42,421 nt of DNA from CAYOEZ01 sp964402955 (GTDB lineage: Bacteria > Chloroflexota > DTOL01 > DAOUCN01): NCBI GenBank assembly GCA_964402955.1, contig CAYOEZ010000011.1, positions 1-42,421 on the forward strand, in the 5' to 3' direction. The notes beneath the pieces are model-generated. The model worked only from the letters and a program-made list of their open reading frames with translations. It made no database searches and had not been told where the DNA came from. The position numbers and the translations under genes were made by a program. This document shows positions 15,601 to 23,422 of the stretch, in pieces (position 1 is the first letter of the stretch; each line of letters starts with the position of its first letter).

Positions 15601-16401
15601 TTAGTGACCAGCCTCACTCAGAAATACCTTGACCGCGCCGATGTACTGCTCGAAGTTCTCGCGGCGGATGTTGTGCCCGGCATTGGTGACATGCACAGCC
15701 TGGATATTGGGATTGAGCGTTACCGCCAACTGCGCCGCCTCAGCGGTAACGATGCCGCCGCGCGTCGATTCAGACCACAGCAGCAGCGCCGGGCAGGCAA
15801 TACGCGGCGTAAACTCCTGCCAGGCCGCCGGCGTATTGCTGGTGATGCCGACGATGTTCGGGTTCGCCTGCTGCTTCGCCTCGTACCAGGGCGCCAGCTC
15901 AATCTTGTCCCACTCGTGCATTTTGGGGCCAACCGGCGGCTGGGCAGCCATGATTTGCTCCAGCGTTGCCTTCTTCATGCGCGTCATCAAGCCTTCCCAG
16001 CCTTTGGCCTGCGCAGCGCGCTCCTCCGCTGACGTCACGCTCGTGCGCCAGGGTGGGTCTTCGAGGACAAGCCGGCCGGCATACGATGCACCCAGCACCG
16101 CCGCGGTCATCGCGCCCATCGAATGTCCGATGACGGCCGGTTTGTCCAGAGCGAGCGCCACGATCAGCCCCGCCACATCAGCAGCCAGCGTCTCGTAGGT
16201 ATAGCCGGATTCCGGCGCATCGGACAGGCCGTGCGCACGCGCATCGGGTGTGACAACGTCGTAGTCATTGTGCAGCGCAGCAACGACGCGCGGCCAGCAG
16301 CGACCGCTGTCAGTCAGGCCGTGACATAGCACCACGGACGGCTTCTTGCCGCCCGTGCGTTCGTAGTGAATCTTGATCCCATTGGCGATCACCTCAGCCA
16401 T
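15601..16401 (-). CDS. Alpha/beta hydrolase
   Basis: 266-residue hydrolase. Oxyanion-region motif LCHGLTDSGRCW follows strand 3, the nucleophile elbow is GHSMGA and the catalytic histidine is in NAGHNIRRENF near the C-terminus. The acid position after strand 7 reads LLWSESTRGGIVT, with no clear Asp at the usual place, as in a subset of the family. It has a compact lid of helices (about 125-195). Ester, lactone or C-C bond hydrolysis is possible; a lactonase would suit the sugar-acid context but is a guess. ATG 16401 is chosen for the match of MAEVIANGIKIHYE to the family start and GAGGA upstream; the longer frame to 16437 adds a non-conserved tail. Confidence 0.9.
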   Translation of the reverse strand: MAEVIANGIKIHYERTGGKKPSVVLCHGLTDSGRCWPRVVAALHNDYDVVTPDARAHGLSDAPESGYTYETLAADVAGLIVALALDKPAVIGHSMGAMTAAVLGASYAGRLVLEDPPWRTSVTSAEERAAQAKGWEGLMTRMKKATLEQIMAAQPPVGPKMHEWDKIELAPWYEAKQQANPNIVGITSNTPAAWQEFTPRIACPALLLWSESTRGGIVTAEAAQLAVTLNPNIQAVHVTNAGHNIRRENFEQYIGAVKVFLSEAGH

Positions 16402-16444
16402 GAATCGTCCTCGATGTCGATGTTGAAGAATCCCCATGCAGCCG

Positions 16445-17254
16445 CTACAGCGTCGCCAGAATGCCCTTGAGAGCGCGAATCGCGCCGCGGAAAAGCTCCG
16501 GGCCGCTGACGCCGCTGCTGGGGCCGGCTATGAGCAGGTGCGGCTCGAGCGAGACGAAGCCGCTCCACTTGCGCTGCTTGAGCGCCGCCAGCACCTCAGG
16601 GATGCCACCGTCGCCCTTGCCCGCCACACAGATGGTGTGCGTCGCCCGGTCAGCGTCCTTGATGTGCAGATAACCGATCGTGTCCACAAGCTGGGGGAAT
16701 GCCTCGGTCGCGGGGTGCACATTTTCCATCACATAGTTGCAGGGGTCATAGACGGTTGTCCACTGCGCGCTGCCCAGCGTCTTGATCAGATCGAGCGAGC
16801 GACCGGGCGTGTCGCCATAGAGGCCATGCTCGTTTTCGAGGCCCAGCGTTACCTTGCGCCCCTCGGCAACTTCGGCCAGCGCAAACATCTGTGACATGAC
16901 CTTGTTGCGGCGCTGCGCCGCTGTGCCGGGAGCGACGTAGAACGAGAAGAGGCGGATGTAGGGAGCATGGAAGAACTCAGCCAAATCGAGCGCACGGCGG
17001 AAGCGGACCAGATGCGGCGCGAGCGGGTCATCGATGCTGACCTTGCCGATGGGCGAGCCGATGGCCGACACACCAACCTTGCGTCGCTCCAGTTCAGCCT
17101 TGACGCGCTCAGCTTCGGCGTCGCTAAGATCGAGCACGTTCTTTTTCCACACGCCGCGCAACTCCAGATAATTGACGCCCTCGCTCTGCAAGAGGTCAAG
17201 CTGCTCGCTCAATTCCGGCGAGATCTCATCGCCAAAACCGGAAAGGGTAAACAT
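16445..17254 (-). CDS. Sugar phosphate isomerase/epimerase family protein (xylose-isomerase-like TIM barrel)
   Basis: 269-residue AP-endonuclease-2/xylose-isomerase-like barrel. The start MFTLSGFGDEISP with GGAGGA upstream (minus strand, near 17260) matches the family and excludes the 20-residue extension. Metal-ligand segments expected in the fold are visible: GLENEHG (Glu at strand 4), VYDPCNY (Asp), YLHIKDADR (His and Asp) and FVSLEPHL (Glu). Such enzymes isomerise or epimerise keto-sugars, inosose or hydroxypyruvate-type substrates. It sits between the amidohydrolase and the alpha/beta hydrolase on the same strand. Substrate unknown. Confidence 0.9.
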   Translation of the reverse strand: MFTLSGFGDEISPELSEQLDLLQSEGVNYLELRGVWKKNVLDLSDAEAERVKAELERRKVGVSAIGSPIGKVSIDDPLAPHLVRFRRALDLAEFFHAPYIRLFSFYVAPGTAAQRRNKVMSQMFALAEVAEGRKVTLGLENEHGLYGDTPGRSLDLIKTLGSAQWTTVYDPCNYVMENVHPATEAFPQLVDTIGYLHIKDADRATHTICVAGKGDGGIPEVLAALKQRKWSGFVSLEPHLLIAGPSSGVSGPELFRGAIRALKGILATL

Positions 17255-17276
17255 AGAGTCCTCCAATAAAGGAAAT

Positions 17277-17374
17277 GGGACGCGGATAAGACCAATAACA
17301 GCACTGATACGCACGGATAATCACTTCCACAGAATCTGCGTCGATCCGTGAGCCTTCCGCGTTCATCCGCGTCC
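17277..17374. repeat. Nested palindromic repeat of the CRCGGAT family
   Basis: Outer arms GGACGCGGAT (17278-17287) and complement (17365-17374); inner arms CACGGAT (17312-17318) and ATCCGTG (17344-17350). The right outer arm reaches the amidohydrolase stop codon by one base. It fills the gap between the amidohydrolase and the TIM-barrel gene. Related copies are near 10619, 22638, 39824 and 40728. Confidence 0.75.
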
Positions 17375-18282
17375 TAGCTGTGATAGCGCGACAGGATGCG
17401 TAGGGCATTCTGGTAAGTCAGCTTGTCAAAGACAGATTGGGTGATGCTGCCCTCGGCCAGCAAGCGGCGCAGGGTGGCCAGGTGGGGCATGCGGCCGCGT
17501 GCATCGCTGAAGCAGACATCGGTGGCAAAGACGATCCTATCCTGGAACTCGTTGAGGAAGCGGATGCCTTGCGCCGGGTCACGCGTCAGCGCATTATGAC
17601 CGCTGCCCGCCGACATGTCGCAGCAGAGGTTCGGGTAGGTGCGCATGAGGGGCCACAAGCTGCCTTCTTCCACGATCGGCCCCTTTGGGTAGCCCGCTTT
17701 GTCCTCGAGCGTCAGCCCGGCGGCGATCTCGGCCCAGAAGCCCGGCCCGTGGCCAAGAATGATCGTTTCGGGAACCTGCTGCAGCAAGCGCTCCAGGCGC
17801 GGCGAGCCAGGCAGATCGGTCAGCCCGTAGGAGCCGGCGCCAATGGCGTTGCCGTGGATCGTCACCGGCAAATGCCACGCGCCGCACCGGCGGAACAGGT
17901 TGACCACACGCGCGTCGTCGGCCTCCAGGTTGGCCGTCACTTCGCCGATGCCCACGCAGCCCATCTGCACAAAGCGCTCCAACACCCAGGAAAAATCGGT
18001 CGTGGCCAGGTTGCCGCCCATGCGTGGATCGACGTTGCCAAAAAGAATCAGACGATCCTTGTGGCGCATGCCCTCTTTGATCTGGCTGATGGGATCGGCA
18101 TGGTCGCCGAACAGAAAGGCAAGCGGCCTCTCCTCTGCATTGACGCCAAAGGGCAGCAGCACGGCCTTGTCGATGCCTTCGTCGTCGAGCCGGGCAATCA
18201 GGCTCTCAAACGTCACCGGCGTGCGCTCCATGATGGCCGGTCCGCGCAAATCCGCCACGTGCGTATGCATATCGATGATCAT
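17374..18282 (-). CDS. Amidohydrolase family protein (amidohydrolase-2 type)
   Basis: 302-residue metal-dependent TIM barrel. H6-x-H8 in IIDMHTHVAD is the first metal site. Further expected positions are the His in VTIHGNAIG, the His in ILGHGPGFW and the Asp in VFATDVCFSD at strand 8. The family includes hydrolases, decarboxylases and lactonases (for example 2-pyrone-4,6-dicarboxylate lactonase); no specific assignment is justified. ATG 18282 is preceded on the minus strand by CGGAGCAACGTC, a moderate ribosome site. It is downstream of the DegT gene, separated by a 117-base spacer that is mostly a large hairpin. Confidence 0.9.
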   Translation of the reverse strand: MIIDMHTHVADLRGPAIMERTPVTFESLIARLDDEGIDKAVLLPFGVNAEERPLAFLFGDHADPISQIKEGMRHKDRLILFGNVDPRMGGNLATTDFSWVLERFVQMGCVGIGEVTANLEADDARVVNLFRRCGAWHLPVTIHGNAIGAGSYGLTDLPGSPRLERLLQQVPETIILGHGPGFWAEIAAGLTLEDKAGYPKGPIVEEGSLWPLMRTYPNLCCDMSAGSGHNALTRDPAQGIRFLNEFQDRIVFATDVCFSDARGRMPHLATLRRLLAEGSITQSVFDKLTYQNALRILSRYHS

Positions 18283-18302
18283 GACGTTGCTCCGGGAAAT
18301 CT

Positions 18303-18390
18303 GTTCAGAGTTGCGATGCCCGATGGCCGATGGCCGATGGAGCGGGCCAGGCTCTACTGCGGCGCAGTATCGGGCATCGCAACTCTGAAC
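18303..18390. repeat. Perfect 22-bp inverted repeat between DegT and amidohydrolase genes
   Basis: Arms at 18303-18324 and 18369-18390 are perfectly complementary, with a 44-base loop. The loop contains GATGGCC twice in tandem, and the bases leading into the right arm (GCGCAGTATCGGG) match the hairpin near 10713-10724. No T-run follows on either strand, so termination is not indicated; a processing or polarity element inside the minus-strand operon is possible. Confidence 0.85.
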
Positions 18391-18399
18391 GCAGGATGG

Positions 18400-19737
18400 C
18401 TACTTGCGGCGGCTCAACCCCCACGCTCCCGACTCCGGCGGGTTGCCGCTGTCGCCGGGCAGCAACTCGCGGTAGTTCTCCACCACCTTGCGGAAGGCCG
18501 CGGCATACTCCTCGATGATCTCTGGCCGGCAGTGCTTGAACCACGGCACCTGCACCACGCGCGCCTGTAGACCCTCGGACACGGGCAGGCTACCGGGCGG
18601 CTGGCGCACGTCGACGCCGGGCGGCAGGTTGGCGATACGCGTCGGACGGCCTGCATTGTAGACATCGACCGTGTTGAGCAGCGGGTGCAGGTGCAGGGCC
18701 TTGTTGCAGCCCGCTCCGGTGGGGGCGCCCTCGGCCGCCACAGCCTGGCAGAAGCGAGCGACGGACAATCCCCCCAATTCTTCGGGGCGATAGAGCCCCA
18801 GCGGGAAGTACCAGCCGCCCATCGTCAGCCCCGATCCTTTGGCCGGGCGATGCGCCTTGAGCCCCGGCAGGCCTTCAAGCTGATCCCAGAAACAATTCAT
18901 CGAGGCATCGATGTCGGCCATCTGCTGCGGGTAGTTGCGCAGTTGGACGCGCGCCACGGCAGACGATAGTTGGTGCATGCGATACTTGTAGCCGCCCCAG
19001 GGTAAACCAGCGCCATCAACCAGATCGGCTTCCGCTATCTCTGCATAGCGCTCGTAATGGCCAAAAATGGCGGCGCGTTCGTAGATGCGACGGTCGTTGG
19101 TGACCATGATGCCGCCCTCGCCCGTAGCCATCGACTTGCCCGACATCAGCGAGAAGGCTGACACGTCGCCAATCGTACCGACCATGCGTCCTTTGTACAT
19201 TGCGCCGTGGGCATGCGAGACGTCTTCGAGCACGGCGATTTTGCGCCGGCGGGCGATCGCCATGATGGTGTTCATCTCACACGGATAGCCGGTGTAGTGG
19301 ACAACGACGATGGCCCTGGTGCGCGGGGTGATGCGGTGCTCGATGTCGTGGGGGTCAATACACAGGGTCGTGGCATCGATGTCAGCAAAGACAATCGTGG
19401 CGCCGAGGGAGTACACGGGCAGACACGACGCCCAGTAGGTCACGCTGGGGCAAATGACCTCGTCGCCCTTGCCGATGCCGAGGCCAAAGAATGCCCCGTG
19501 CAGGGCTGAGGTTCCGGTGTTGTGGCCCAGCGCATACTTCATGCCAAGCCAGGCAGCAAACTCCTTCTCGAACTGCTGCGTGACATCAGTGTTCGACATC
19601 TTGCCTGCGCGCAAAACCTCAAGAACGGCGTTTTCGATCTCGGGGGTAATAATGGGCCAGGTGAAGATGTCAGCGGGGGCGCTTTGGACGCTCTTGGGGC
19701 CGCCCAGGAGCGCCAGTTGACTTGCCGCTGTGGTCAT
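18400..19737 (-). CDS. DegT/DnrJ/EryC1/StrS family PLP-dependent aminotransferase
   Basis: 445-residue fold-type-I PLP enzyme of the sugar-aminotransferase family. GHNTGTSALHGAF is the phosphate-binding turn, SVTYWASCLPV and VLEDVSHAHGA the cofactor-ring region with the pyridine-N Asp, and SLMSGKSMATGEGG holds the Schiff-base lysine. KYRMHQLSSAVARVQL is the conserved substrate segment. Members usually aminate keto-sugars on nucleotides, but here no nucleotide-sugar genes are nearby, so a free or acid sugar, or a dehydratase activity, is possible. ATG 19737 follows GAGGAGGA and is preferred over the upstream start at 19830, which lies beyond the promoter. It heads the minus-strand operon. The ~50 residues at the C-terminus are longer than typical. 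Confidence 0.92.
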   Translation of the reverse strand: MTTAASQLALLGGPKSVQSAPADIFTWPIITPEIENAVLEVLRAGKMSNTDVTQQFEKEFAAWLGMKYALGHNTGTSALHGAFFGLGIGKGDEVICPSVTYWASCLPVYSLGATIVFADIDATTLCIDPHDIEHRITPRTRAIVVVHYTGYPCEMNTIMAIARRRKIAVLEDVSHAHGAMYKGRMVGTIGDVSAFSLMSGKSMATGEGGIMVTNDRRIYERAAIFGHYERYAEIAEADLVDGAGLPWGGYKYRMHQLSSAVARVQLRNYPQQMADIDASMNCFWDQLEGLPGLKAHRPAKGSGLTMGGWYFPLGLYRPEELGGLSVARFCQAVAAEGAPTGAGCNKALHLHPLLNTVDVYNAGRPTRIANLPPGVDVRQPPGSLPVSEGLQARVVQVPWFKHCRPEIIEEYAAAFRKVVENYRELLPGDSGNPPESGAWGLSRRK

Positions 19738-19776
19738 ATGTGTCCTCCTCAGTGAATGACGGTCCAGCCAGCGGCT

Positions 19777-19805
19777 ATTATAGCATACAACGCGGCGGCT
19801 GTCAG
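19777..19805 (-). promoter_or_regulatory. Promoter of the DegT operon
   Basis: On the minus strand CTGACA (plus 19800-19805), 17 bases, then a perfect TATAAT (19777-19782) preceded by TGC. The leader would be about 35 bases with GAGGAGGA before the ATG at 19737. This is the best sigma-70-like site of the catabolic region. Confidence 0.75.
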
Positions 19806-20000
19806 GAGACGAGATTGACTTTCCATGCACGTGCGGCTATACTCGCTTACGGTCAGAGTTCCGTAACAATCGTCATCTCGACGCAGTCCGCATTGCAGCC
19901 CAATCTGCCGGCCCCCGTAGAGTCCATGTATGGAGGTGCCGTGCGGAAAGGAATGCGCACAACAGTAAGAAGCTGGGTGCTACTGAGAAGGCAGGAGAGT

Positions 20001-20720
20001 ATGAAGAAGATTTGTATTGTGGGTGCATCCGGGAAACTCGGGCAGTACATGGTGCGGCATGCTCTGGATCGGGGGTACGAGGTGGTTGGCGTCTGTCGGG
20101 AGCGCAGCGTAGGGAAACTCGACGCGTTCAAAGGGCGCATCACATTCATTCCTGGCGCCACGAACGACCGCGAGGTGATCAAGAAGGCTGTCGCAGAGTG
20201 TGACGCGGTGCTCACCGTGCTGGTCCCCTGGGGGGCTCACCACTACTCGTCGGGAACGGCCCAGGCCGTACTCGACCACGCGCGTCCGGGCGCGCGCCTC
20301 ATCTTTTCCTGCGGCTGGCACATCACGCGCGACGGCAAGGATGTATACCCGCAGTCGCTGCAAAGAGAGGAAAAGATCTCGCGTTGGCTCCTGCGGCTGA
20401 TCCCCATCGTGGACATCGACGACCAGGTGGAAGCGTGCCGGCGGGTGTTTGCCAGCGACACCCGGTGGACGGTCGTGCGTGGGAGCGACCTTGAAGAGGG
20501 CGAGAGCCAGGGCCTACCGGTGTGGAGCAGGCACGTGGGCGATCCCATCCTCGAGAGCAACATCACGCGCCGCGTGGACTTTGCTCTGTTCATGGTGGAG
20601 GCCCTCGAGAACGACGAGCTCGTCCGCGAGGCTCCGGCGATTGTCGGCTGCCAGACGCCCTCGGCGCTCGCGATCAAAAACGAAACTGACACGAAAAACA
20701 CTCATGAGAACCTGGACTAA
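20001..20720 (+). CDS. NAD(P)-binding protein, NmrA-like/atypical SDR
   Basis: 239-residue Rossmann-fold protein. MKKICIVGASGKLGQYM gives the GxxGxxG dinucleotide loop right at the N-terminus, followed by a CRE/R-type segment after strand 2. DAVLTVLVPWG and RLIFSCGWHIT are strands 4 and 5. It lacks the YxxxK of classical SDRs, fitting the NmrA/atypical group of redox-sensing or isomerase-like proteins. ATG 20001 follows AGGAGAGT; the open frame upstream to 19722 lacks coding character. It starts an accessory patch unlike the catabolic genes next to it. The C-terminal ~12 residues (Asn/Thr/Lys-rich) look like a drifted tail. Confidence 0.85.
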   Translation: MKKICIVGASGKLGQYMVRHALDRGYEVVGVCRERSVGKLDAFKGRITFIPGATNDREVIKKAVAECDAVLTVLVPWGAHHYSSGTAQAVLDHARPGARLIFSCGWHITRDGKDVYPQSLQREEKISRWLLRLIPIVDIDDQVEACRRVFASDTRWTVVRGSDLEEGESQGLPVWSRHVGDPILESNITRRVDFALFMVEALENDELVREAPAIVGCQTPSALAIKNETDTKNTHENLD

Positions 20721-20778
20721 GGCCAAGAAACATCCCAAGCCCGTCATGTGCGGTCAAGCTACCCAAGTAGATGATGAC

Positions 20779-21789
20779 ATGAAAGCGCACCATTTCCCTG
20801 TGCAGCATTCGATTTTGAGTGAGAGTGCCCTGGCCGAATGGGTTCTATCTCACTACTCTTTGAGAGAACCTGTTCGATGTAGGTTTCTCAGGGGAAGCAT
20901 GAGCGACGTGTATCGCGTAGATACGCTTGATACGGCCTACATCCTGAAGATCTACCTGCACAACCGACACTCAATGCGCGCCATAGAGGCAGAAGTCGAC
21001 TTCTTGAATGACCTGCTTGACCACGACATTCCTGTAGCAGCTCCAGTAGCAAACAACGATGCAGTTTACTTGAATGAACTCGACGCACCTGAAGGAATAA
21101 GGTGCGCAGTGCTGTTCGACGCCATTCAAGGAGATGAACCCCAAGAAGTGAATCTTGAGCACAGCCGCGGTTTTGGACGATTGGCTGGCCGCATTCACAA
21201 GCATGCAGATAGCTCGGCCAAGAAGTATGATAGATGGCATCTCGACGAAAAGTACCTTGTGGAGGAACCGCTGACCCACATCAGGCCGTACCTTGAGAAC
21301 AGGAGAAGGGACTGGCAATATCTGAGAGCCTTGGGGAGTGAATTGGTGGTCCAGTTGCATAGACTGGTATCCAAGGAAAGCCCGGAATACGGTCTGTGTC
21401 ACGGAGACCTCCACGCCGGGAACGCACGGTTTGACAAAGATGGTCGGCTCACCCTGTTTGACTTTGACAGTTTCGGGTATGGCTGGAGAGCGATTGACAT
21501 TGGTGCATACCATGTGAGCTACAATTGGCTAGACCTCAGCGAAAAGACTAGGCGTGAGAAAGATAGATTTTGGCAAGCATTTGTGGACGGGTACGACACG
21601 GAGCGCCCTCTGAGCAGGAATGAACTTGCAGCAGCCCAACTGTGTCTGCCTCTTCGTCACTTGGAACTCATGGGACTCACGATACAGTACTGGTCGCCCC
21701 AGGTTGGAACCGGTTGGATCAATGACGATTACTTTGATAGGCACCTAAGCTGGTTCAGAGAATGGACCGATGTGTACAGCAAAACGTGA
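20779..21789 (+). CDS. Aminoglycoside phosphotransferase (APH)/choline-kinase-like protein
   Basis: 336 residues with the APH/SrkA-type kinase fold. FLRGSMSDVYRV is a degenerate nucleotide loop and YILKIYL holds the ATP-binding lysine (K57). LCHGDLHAGNARF (206-218) is the catalytic loop with D210 and N215, and LFDFDSFGYG (226-235) the metal-binding DFD. The target may be an antibiotic, a small alcohol or a protein; sequence does not decide. Possible starts are ATG 20704 (overlapping the previous gene), 20746 and 20779; none has a clear ribosome site, and 20779 is chosen because homology-like sequence begins after it. The gene is less GC-rich than its neighbours and is followed 40 bases later by an attC-like site, so it may be a former integron cassette. 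Confidence 0.85.
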   Translation: MKAHHFPVQHSILSESALAEWVLSHYSLREPVRCRFLRGSMSDVYRVDTLDTAYILKIYLHNRHSMRAIEAEVDFLNDLLDHDIPVAAPVANNDAVYLNELDAPEGIRCAVLFDAIQGDEPQEVNLEHSRGFGRLAGRIHKHADSSAKKYDRWHLDEKYLVEEPLTHIRPYLENRRRDWQYLRALGSELVVQLHRLVSKESPEYGLCHGDLHAGNARFDKDGRLTLFDFDSFGYGWRAIDIGAYHVSYNWLDLSEKTRREKDRFWQAFVDGYDTERPLSRNELAAAQLCLPLRHLELMGLTIQYWSPQVGTGWINDDYFDRHLSWFREWTDVYSKT

Positions 21790-21829
21790 CATACGCCAAG
21801 GAGTCGCTGGCATCAGGTTCTTGGTTGCG

Positions 21830-21954
21830 GCCCAACAACGGCACGTACCCGGCTGCCTACCGCCCGGTCTTTCAAGGGTTCTGCGCCAGCAAAGGCACTT
21901 GTAAGTGGGAGTAGCCTTGCTGGCCCGGCAGCGGGTGAAGCCGAAGCGTTAGGC
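21830..21954 (+). other. Integron attC-like recombination site
   Basis: R''-type box GCCCAAC (21830-21836, fits RYYYAAC) and R'-type box GTTAGGC (21948-21954, fits GTTRRRY) are 125 bases apart. Between them the ends are imperfectly complementary: ACCCGGCTGCC near the left end pairs with GGCAGCGGGT near the right end. The site starts about 40 bases after the kinase stop codon and 50 bases before the GNAT start, the spacing of a cassette junction. No integrase gene or second site is visible. Identification is by eye. Confidence 0.6.
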
Positions 21955-22004
21955 GGCAATAGGCGCAATCATCAAGTTCTCTCACGTGCCGCAGGGAAGG
22001 TAAC

Positions 22005-22619
22005 ATGGAACTCACTGTCCACCCCCTCACACCCGATCGGTGGCCAGCACTCGAAAACCTCTTCAGCACGCATGGGGCTGTCAACAGATGCTGGTGTATG
22101 TACTGGCGAATCGGCGACGACTATCGCAAGAGGCCGAGCGAAGCGAATAAGGCGGCGCTTTACGAATTGGTGAAGAGCGGTCCGCCTCCAGGCCTACTCG
22201 CCTTCGAGGGTGATATGGCCGTGGGCTGGTGCCAGCTTACACCACGCGCCGATTTGCCGTGGCTTGATCGTACATGGCGGCTCAAGCGCGTCGACGAGGC
22301 GCCTGTCTGGTCACTCTCTTGCTTCTACATACGCAAGGGCTATCGCAAACAGGGTGTTACGGCCGCACTGATCGCCGCGGCGTTGGATGCCGCAAAGCGC
22401 GCCGGCGCGCCCGCCCTCGAAGCCTATCCTCTCGATGCAGACTTGTCGCCGAGTTCGTCGCACACCGGCTTTGTTTCCACCTTCACGCGTGCGGGATTTC
22501 GTATCGTTGCCCGACACGTCCCGTCGCGTCCGATTATGCGCTACGATTTCCAGGAATCGGACGATGTGCCCCAGGCCCACACTGCGACACCAAGAAGTCC
22601 GAATAGTTGGCACTCTTGA
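22005..22619 (+). CDS. GNAT-family N-acetyltransferase
   Basis: 204-residue acetyltransferase transferring acetyl from acetyl-CoA to an unknown amine. The acetyl-CoA loop is IRKGYRKQGVTAALIAAAL (about residues 108-126), with the Q/R-x-x-G-x-G/A pattern as RKQGV. WSLSCFYI is strand 4 and PALEAYPLD strand 5. GFVSTFTRAGFRIVAR matches the end of the fold. It has three Cys/Trp-rich residues near NRCWCMYWRIG, seen in a YobR/EF_1919-like subgroup. ATG 22005 is preceded by AAGG, a weak ribosome site. It lies directly after the attC-like site, so it may be a cassette gene, though no attC follows it. The last ~20 residues look non-conserved. Confidence 0.9.
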   Translation: MELTVHPLTPDRWPALENLFSTHGAVNRCWCMYWRIGDDYRKRPSEANKAALYELVKSGPPPGLLAFEGDMAVGWCQLTPRADLPWLDRTWRLKRVDEAPVWSLSCFYIRKGYRKQGVTAALIAAALDAAKRAGAPALEAYPLDADLSPSSSHTGFVSTFTRAGFRIVARHVPSRPIMRYDFQESDDVPQAHTATPRSPNSWHS

Positions 22620-22637
22620 CATACCGCCCGTAGTAGG

Positions 22638-22872
22638 CACGGATCAGCACGGATGAACACGGATGTCTTGTAGCATCGGCGACTGTGCCGGGCATCGTGC
22701 CCGGCAGCCGTCTACCTGAGATCGCGATTGCGCAAAGGTGCCAGGGCAATTGCTGTTGGCGGCGCAGGGGTTCAAACCGCCGCTACACAAGCGCAAAGTC
22801 GCTCTTCAGCGACTAACTGAGTCCACGCAGGTGGACTTCGTGTTGTTGTAGCCGCGACTTGAGTCGTCAGAC
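22638..22872. repeat. Cluster of interspersed repeats upstream of the ilv/leu promoter
   Basis: Three CACGGAT units at exact 10-base spacing (22638, 22648, 22658), an 8-bp perfect hairpin GCCGGGCA/TGCCCGGC (22687-22705), then a ~110-base element (about 22760-22872) with small hairpins such as GTCGC/GCGAC and GTCCAC/GTGGAC. The last is typical of repeats widespread in Chloroflexota and cyanobacteria, from memory. No gene is seen in 22620-22900. Confidence 0.65.
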
Positions 22873-22900
22873 GTAAGGTTCAACACTCTCCAAGAAAGGC

Positions 22901-22930
22901 TTGACATAGGCAGTGAGACTGTGTTAGAAT
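22901..22930 (+). promoter_or_regulatory. Promoter of the ilv/leu operon
   Basis: Perfect TTGACA (22901-22906), 18 bases, TAGAAT (22925-22930). The transcript would start near 22937, just before the T-box leader. Confidence 0.8.
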
Positions 22931-22949
22931 AGCTTCACTCTGAATACAG

Positions 22950-23349
22950 TGAGGCGTTGAACGGGAGTAGTAGAGACAACTGACTTCTTGCAGAGAGCCG
23001 GAACACGGCTGCGAATCCGGTGAAGATCAAGTCTTGAACTCACCCGGGAGCTGTATGGCCGAACGATGCCCTGGCATCCTCAGGTCGTACCGGTTAGCGT
23101 CCGTTATCGCGCCACAAGTGGCTTGCGTGCAGGTCTAGTGCAAGACCTGTTCGGTCAGGACAATGAGGCGTCCTTCTTCTGGTCCCATGGTGAAGATACC
23201 ATGACATTGTGCAAACATCGTTTGCGCGTGTCCAGAAGAACGGATGCTTTTTTTGTTTTCTGCCCGGTGTGCGGGGTTGCCCCGCCGCGTGAGCAAGAAG
23301 GGGTGGTAGCGCGGACTCTCGTCCTCTCTTTGAGGCGAGAGCTTTTTTT
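22950..23349 (+). promoter_or_regulatory. T-box leader (leucine specifier) with enlarged insert and terminator
   Basis: tRNA-sensing leader RNA. Seen in order: GGGAGTAGT (stem I AGTA region, 22963-22971); CAGAGAGCCGG (22991-23001); the specifier region TTGAACTCACCCGGGAGC with codon CTC (Leu) at 23039-23041 after GAA and before a purine; the conserved GTACCGG...CCGTTATC segment (23087-23108); the T-box AGGGGTGGTAGCGCGG (23299-23314), whose TGGT can pair with the ACCA end of tRNA-Leu; and a terminator stem CTCTCG/CGAGAG (23316-23341) followed by seven T (23343-23349). The ~190 bases between CCGTTATC and the T-box are much longer than usual and hold extra hairpins (23111-23122, 23130-23149, 23168-23247). 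Uncharged tRNA-Leu should favour antitermination. Confidence 0.88.
23168..23259 (+). terminator. Second terminator-like hairpin inside the T-box leader
   Basis: Left arm 23168-23182 and right arm 23232-23247 form a ~15-bp nearly perfect stem with internal smaller hairpins (for example GCAAAC/GTTTGC). It is followed by TTTTTTT, G, TTTT (23248-23259). It resembles an intrinsic terminator independent of the T-box one, about 95 bases upstream of it. Confidence 0.6.
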
Positions 23350-23422
23350 ATCTGCGGCGTGGTGCGTTCCAGATCGCCAACTCGTGACGTTCTCAACAAG
23401 CAATGCAAAGGGGAGCTCAACG

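Noticed and set aside
23066..23422. N-terminal extension of IlvB by 119 residues
   Set aside because: The frame runs through the T-box and its terminator, has no coding character, and IlvB homology starts at 23423 with a good ribosome site.
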